Position numbers and translations under genes: made by a program
The notes under the pieces: generated by a model
The model's database searches: none
What the model was told of the DNA's origin: nothing
Seen by the model: only the letters and a program-made list of their open reading frames with translations
From: an uncultured Lachnospiraceae bacterium
Lineage (GTDB): Bacteria > Bacillota > Clostridia > Lachnospirales > Lachnospiraceae
Assembly (NCBI GenBank): GCA_900548905.1
Contig: URMK01000001.1
Span: 186,001 to 250,000 of the forward strand
DNA length: 64,000 nucleotides
Direction of reading: 5' to 3'
Shown: positions 60,193 to 64,000 of the stretch, piece by piece
Layout: every line of letters begins with the position of its first letter
Position numbering within the stretch: the first letter of the stretch is position 1

Positions 60193-60230
60193 AGGAAGGG
60201 CAGCACACAAGACACGGTGCTGCCCTTCCT
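60193..60230 (+). terminator. GH127 terminator
   Basis: A perfect 14-bp stem, AGGAAGGGCAGCAC (60193-60206) with GTGCTGCCCTTCCT (60217-60230), around a 10-base loop; the T tract after it is short. A second 8-bp hairpin, GCCGGTGC with GCACCGGC, follows at 60251-60274. Confidence 0.75.
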
Positions 60231-60310
60231 GTTTGCCGATACGGGGACTTGCCGGTGCCGCCGTCTGCACCGGCTTCCCGGTGCATTCTGTCAATTATCG
60301 CAGGAAAGGA

Positions 60311-60339
60311 TTGCCTTTTCCCGAAAGGCAACGTATAAT
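60311..60339 (+). promoter_or_regulatory. Promoter of the exported SGNH gene, with dyad
   Basis: TTGCCT (60311-60316), a 17-base spacer and TATAAT (60334-60339). TTGCCTTT and AAAGGCAA (60311-60331) form an exact 8-bp inverted repeat that covers the -35 and spacer. Confidence 0.72.
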
Positions 60340-60387
60340 AGGGTTGCTTGGTTGCAGAAAACTTGTTTTCGCAGAAAGGATTTAAGA

Positions 60388-61374
60388 ATGACGAAAAGAG
60401 TGAATAGAAGGCTTCTTCAGGCAGCACTTGCTTTTGCGGGGGTATGCGTGCTGACAGTGCCATCTATGACAATACGGGCAGATAAGACGGCTGAGGCCGG
60501 AGGGACGCAGACCGTCCTCACGGCGGTTCAGGAGGAAACACAGGAAGCGGGACAGATGCAGGATGCGCAGCTGACGCAGAACGCAGATCAGACACAGGAT
60601 GCGGCGGCGGTCACCCTGATGACGGATCCGGTATCGGATCCGGAAGGTTTTGTCCTGCAGCTGCAGAATCTGCGTGATGTCCAGCAGATCCAGCTGGAAC
60701 AGGTACAGTCACAGATCAGCACACTTATTCAGCTGCAGGAGGCGTCCGTTATAGACGCCGCCCAGACAGAACTTTTGGGACAGCTGCAGGTGCTGGAGCA
60801 GGTTCAGCAGGAACAGCTCGCCCAGACGGATACCCAGCTGCAGGCCTTTCAGGAACTGGCGGCGGAGGAAGAACTTGTAACCGGTCCGGAAATCATATTT
60901 GTAGGCGACTCCCGTTTTGTACAGATGCATAATTCGGTTGGCGGCGGTGAATATGTATGGATTGCCAAATCCTCCCAGGGTTACAAATGGTTTGCATCCG
61001 AGGCGGTGCCTCAAATCGATGCGGCTGTGGGCAGAGGTACGAAGATCCTAATCAATCTGGGTGTGAACGATGTGGCCAATGTGAACGCCTATGCGGAGCT
61101 TGTTAACCGGAAAGCGGCGGAATGGACGGAAAAAGGGGCCACCGTTTATTATTCATCGGTCAATCCGGTGGAAAACGGCAAATATGTTACCAAATCCATG
61201 GTGAGCAGTTTTAATAAGAAGCTGCAGTCCCGGCTCAGTCCGCAGGTCCATTGGATAGACAGCTATTCCTATCTCCAGGGATCGGGTTATACGCTGACCG
61301 ACGGGCTCCATTTCAGCAAAGGGACGTATAAGAATCTGTACCAGTATTATCTGTCTGTCCTGGGACGAGTATAA
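60388..61374 (+). CDS. Exported SGNH-hydrolase protein with Gln-rich coiled coil
   Basis: A 328-aa protein. A signal peptide (residues 1 to about 31, RRLLQAALAFAGVCVLTVPS) is followed by a low-complexity Gln/Ala/Thr stretch and a predicted coiled coil (about 86-162, rich in Leu and Gln). The C-terminal SGNH domain has FVGDSRFVQM (GDS at 173-175), LGVNDV and DGLHFSKGTY with the catalytic Asp-His. It probably acts outside the membrane on acetylated cell-wall or glycan substrates. AAAGGA precedes the ATG at 60388. Confidence 0.75.
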   Translation: MTKRVNRRLLQAALAFAGVCVLTVPSMTIRADKTAEAGGTQTVLTAVQEETQEAGQMQDAQLTQNADQTQDAAAVTLMTDPVSDPEGFVLQLQNLRDVQQIQLEQVQSQISTLIQLQEASVIDAAQTELLGQLQVLEQVQQEQLAQTDTQLQAFQELAAEEELVTGPEIIFVGDSRFVQMHNSVGGGEYVWIAKSSQGYKWFASEAVPQIDAAVGRGTKILINLGVNDVANVNAYAELVNRKAAEWTEKGATVYYSSVNPVENGKYVTKSMVSSFNKKLQSRLSPQVHWIDSYSYLQGSGYTLTDGLHFSKGTYKNLYQYYLSVLGRV

Positions 61375-61479
61375 GCGTCAGGCGGTTTCGGTTGGATTTT
61401 TGCAGTGACTGTGAAATCACGGAACAGTTACGAAAAAAGAAAGGTAAGGTAGGTGCCTGCAGGCACTGGGGAAATACGA

Positions 61480-62841
61480 ATGAAAATCATAATTGCCGGC
61501 TGTGGGAAAGTGGGATATGCCCTGGCCGAACAGCTGAATGAAGAAGGTCATGATTTGACCATTATTGACACAAATGAGGAGAAAGCGGGGCTGGTGGGAA
61601 ATGTGCTGGATGTCATGTGTATCCACGGCAATGCCACCAGCTATCGTGTCCAGGAGGAAGCCGGAGTAAAAGAAGCGGATCTCCTGATTGCGGTTACCGG
61701 TAAGGACGAAGTGAATCTATTGTGCTGCCTGATTGCAAGAAAGGCAGGACACTGCCAGACAATTGCCAGGGTGCGTGACCCTGGCTATTATGCCGAAATA
61801 GGGTTTATTAAGGAAGAACTCGGGCTTTCCCTCGCTATCAATCCGGAGCTTGCGGCGGCCTCCGATATCGCAAGGCTGATCCGGATACCTTCCGCCATGG
61901 ATGTGGATGCTTTTGCCAAAGGCAAGGTGGATCTGGTCAGGTTCCGTGTCCCGGAGGGATCTTCCTGGTCCGAGCGCAGAATCAGTGAAACGACCAGGCG
62001 TTTTGGGTCCAATATGCTGATTTGTGTGGTGGAAAGGGATGGAAGCCATGACGTTATCATCCCGGACGGTAATACCATACTCCATGAGGGGGACTATATT
62101 TCCGTCATTGTTCCCCCGGATAAAATGAAAGCCCTGTTCGCCAGTATCGGAATTGAAAGCAAGCTTATCCGGGATGTGATGATAGCGGGAGGCGGTACTC
62201 TGGCCTACTATCTGGCCAGGATGCTCCTGGAATCCAAAATACAGGTGAAAATCATAGAAAATAACCGCGCCAGGTGCGATGAACTCAGCGAGCTTCTTCC
62301 CAAGGCGATGATTATATACGGAGATGCTTCCGGTACGGATCTCCTCCGCGAGGAAGGGATTGAAAGCACCGATGCATTTATTTCCCTGACCGGACTGGAT
62401 GAAGAGAATGTAATGCTTTCCTGTTATGTGGGAAGGGTTTCCAAGGCCAAAGTGATCACGAAGATCAATAAGATTAATTATGGCGGTATCATTGATAATT
62501 TCGATATAGGAAGTGTTATCAGCCCCAAATATCTCACAGCGGAGCACATCATCAAATATGTGCGCGGCATGCAGAATTCCATGGGAAGCGCCGTGGAAGC
62601 CGTGTACCGCCTTATCGATAATAAGGTGGAGGCGCTGGAATTCTCCGTAAAAAAGGATTCCAGGGTTCTGGATGTCCCCCTTTCCGCTCTGAAACTGAAA
62701 AGCAATCTGCTTTTATGCAACATCGTCAGACGGGGAAAGTTTATCCTGCCCGGCGGCCAGGATACCATAAAAGCAGGAGATACGGTTATTGTGGTAACCA
62801 CCCATAAAGGTCTGGACGACATAGAAGATATACTTGCCTAG
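61480..62841 (+). CDS. trkA: Trk system potassium uptake protein TrkA
   Basis: A 453-aa peripheral membrane protein with two RCK units. The first NAD-binding loop is AGCGKVGYALAEQL (5-18), and the second repeats as IAGGGTLAYYLARML (about 232). Each is followed by a TrkA_C domain. TrkA gates the K+ channel TrkH in response to nucleotides. The ATG at 61480 has GGGGA upstream and a short palindrome, GTGCCTGCAGGCAC, before it. trkH follows after 16 bases, so they form an operon. Confidence 0.93.
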   Translation: MKIIIAGCGKVGYALAEQLNEEGHDLTIIDTNEEKAGLVGNVLDVMCIHGNATSYRVQEEAGVKEADLLIAVTGKDEVNLLCCLIARKAGHCQTIARVRDPGYYAEIGFIKEELGLSLAINPELAAASDIARLIRIPSAMDVDAFAKGKVDLVRFRVPEGSSWSERRISETTRRFGSNMLICVVERDGSHDVIIPDGNTILHEGDYISVIVPPDKMKALFASIGIESKLIRDVMIAGGGTLAYYLARMLLESKIQVKIIENNRARCDELSELLPKAMIIYGDASGTDLLREEGIESTDAFISLTGLDEENVMLSCYVGRVSKAKVITKINKINYGGIIDNFDIGSVISPKYLTAEHIIKYVRGMQNSMGSAVEAVYRLIDNKVEALEFSVKKDSRVLDVPLSALKLKSNLLLCNIVRRGKFILPGGQDTIKAGDTVIVVTTHKGLDDIEDILA

Positions 62842-62857
62842 AAGGAGCATACGTACC

Positions 62858-64000
62858 ATGAATTACAAATGTATTAGCTATATACTTGGCTGGATTCTCA
62901 AGGTGGAGGGTGTGTTCCTGTTCCTTCCGCTGGCGGTGTCTCTTCTTTACCGGGAAAAGACATGGCCGGTTTTTCTGGCATGTGCGCTGCTGTCCCTTGT
63001 CCTTGGGACAGCTCTTTCCTTCAAAAGACCTGAAAATATCCAGTTTTATGCAAGAGAGGGATATGTGGGGGTCGCACTGGGCTGGATTGTCATGAGCCTG
63101 GTGGGAGCGCTGCCTTTTTATTTTTCGGGGGAAATCCCCAGTTTTACCGATTCGCTGTTTGAAATCATATCCGGTTTTACAACAACCGGCGCCAGCATCC
63201 TGCTCCGGGTTGAGGATCTATCCAACGGGATCCTGTTCTGGCGGAGCTTTTCCCACTGGATAGGGGGAATGGGGGTTCTGGTATTCGTGCTTCAGATCCT
63301 GCCCATGTCCAGCGGCCAGACTATGCATCTGATGCGTGCGGAAAGCCCCGGGCCTTCCGTAAGCAAGCTGGTGCCCAGGGTGAGGACCACCGCTTTTTTT
63401 CTGTATGGGATATATGTGATGCTGACGGTGCTGGAAATCATCCTGCTTCTGATAGGCAGGATGCCCATGTTTGACGCGGTCTGTACGGCCTTCGGGACTG
63501 CGGGTACCGGCGGGTTCGGAATCCGTTCGGACAGCATTGCAGGCTACAGCCCGTATGTGCAGATAGTAGTCACCATTTTCATGATGCTGTTCGGAACTAA
63601 TTTTGCATTTTATTACCTGCTCCTGGTGAGAAAGCTGAAGGATGCTTTCTGTATGGAGGAAGTGAAGCTTTATTTTGGAATCTTCGCCGCCGCCACGCTT
63701 CTGATCGCCATAAATATCCTTTCCCAGATAGGAAACGTGGGCGACAGCCTGCGGCATGCGGCTTTCCAGGTGGCTTCCATTATGACCACCACCGGATTTG
63801 CCACGGCGGATTTTGATAAGTGGCCGGAGTTTTCCAGGACACTGCTTGTCCTGCTTATGTTCGTGGGTGCCTGTGCGGGCAGCACCGGCGGCGGTATCAA
63901 GGTTTCCAGGATCCTGATGTACATGAAGACCATTAAAAAGGAACTGGCTATCCTGATACATCCCAGAAGCGTTAAGGTAGTGCTGATGGATGGTAAAAAA
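62858..64000 (+). CDS. trkH: Trk system potassium uptake protein TrkH (3' end outside window)
   Basis: 381 codons are visible and the frame is open at the window edge, so the gene is cut; TrkH is usually about 480 aa. It has at least eight membrane segments. The selectivity-filter repeats are visible: SGFTTTGAS (about 104), FGTAGTGGFG, TTTGFATADF and GACAGSTGGGIK. AGAAGGAG precedes the ATG. It forms the K+ pore with TrkA as gate. Confidence 0.93.
   Translation, partial: MNYKCISYILGWILKVEGVFLFLPLAVSLLYREKTWPVFLACALLSLVLGTALSFKRPENIQFYAREGYVGVALGWIVMSLVGALPFYFSGEIPSFTDSLFEIISGFTTTGASILLRVEDLSNGILFWRSFSHWIGGMGVLVFVLQILPMSSGQTMHLMRAESPGPSVSKLVPRVRTTAFFLYGIYVMLTVLEIILLLIGRMPMFDAVCTAFGTAGTGGFGIRSDSIAGYSPYVQIVVTIFMMLFGTNFAFYYLLLVRKLKDAFCMEEVKLYFGIFAAATLLIAINILSQIGNVGDSLRHAAFQVASIMTTTGFATADFDKWPEFSRTLLVLLMFVGACAGSTGGGIKVSRILMYMKTIKKELAILIHPRSVKVVLMDGKK

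Overview
The window looks like chromosome from an endospore-forming member of the Firmicutes, most likely Lachnospiraceae. The evidence is a run of core genes with strong AGGAGG-type ribosome binding sites and roughly 50% GC: rpsT, gpr, spoIIP, lepA, hemW, sigK, yifB/comM, dprA, topA, codY, rpsB and tsf. gpr, spoIIP and sigK are sporulation genes, and CodY is a Firmicute regulator. I saw no tRNA, rRNA, CRISPR array, prophage or full insertion sequence.

1-8.8 kb (+): small accessory enzymes. These are two HAD phosphatases, an SRPBCC protein, a DUF3795-like Cys-rich protein, an overlapping pair of flavodoxin-fold proteins, an NTF2-like protein, a DUF4261-like protein, a chloramphenicol acetyltransferase-like protein, an RmlD-like reductase, an SGNH hydrolase, a quinone-reductase-like flavoprotein and a small membrane protein with an OadB-like GGADGPT motif. 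8.8-11.3 kb (-): a LuxE-LuxC fatty-acid reductase pair with no luciferase. 11.6-15.3 kb: a VOC protein, a methyltransferase, two GNATs and cyclopropane-fatty-acid synthase (-).

15.4-18.3 kb: a BlaI repressor with a near-perfect operator, coupled to a BlaR1-type M56 membrane protease fused to RCC1-like repeats. 18.4-34 kb: the core block listed above. It is interrupted between lepA and hemW by a 308-bp non-coding element with about 92-bp inverted arms and 8-bp flanking direct repeats, which looks like a MITE. A terminator and a promoter are nested between codY and rpsB.

34-51.5 kb: a GH3 glycosidase; the L-serine dehydratase pair sdaAB-sdaAA with a coupled polysaccharide deacetylase; two DegV proteins; an AGCS symporter (-) divergent from a TetR gene across a 62-bp palindrome; a condensation-domain-like acyltransferase; a DASS/ArsB-like permease (-); a MATE exporter; a DinB-like protein; a class C beta-lactamase-like serine hydrolase; a methyltransferase with an extra C-terminal domain; a PHP phosphoesterase with an 18-bp coding repeat; and an AT-rich GNAT.

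51.5-60.2 kb: a glycan-use locus with a ROK regulator, sugar O-acetyltransferase, AraC regulator, GH31, HAD phosphatase, a second AraC regulator (-) and GH127 beta-L-arabinofuranosidase. It probably acts on xylose- or arabinose-containing oligosaccharides, and no transporter lies beside it. 60.4-64 kb: an exported SGNH hydrolase, then trkA and trkH for K+ uptake, with trkH cut by the window end. Functions come from motif reading and family recall; no database search was run.
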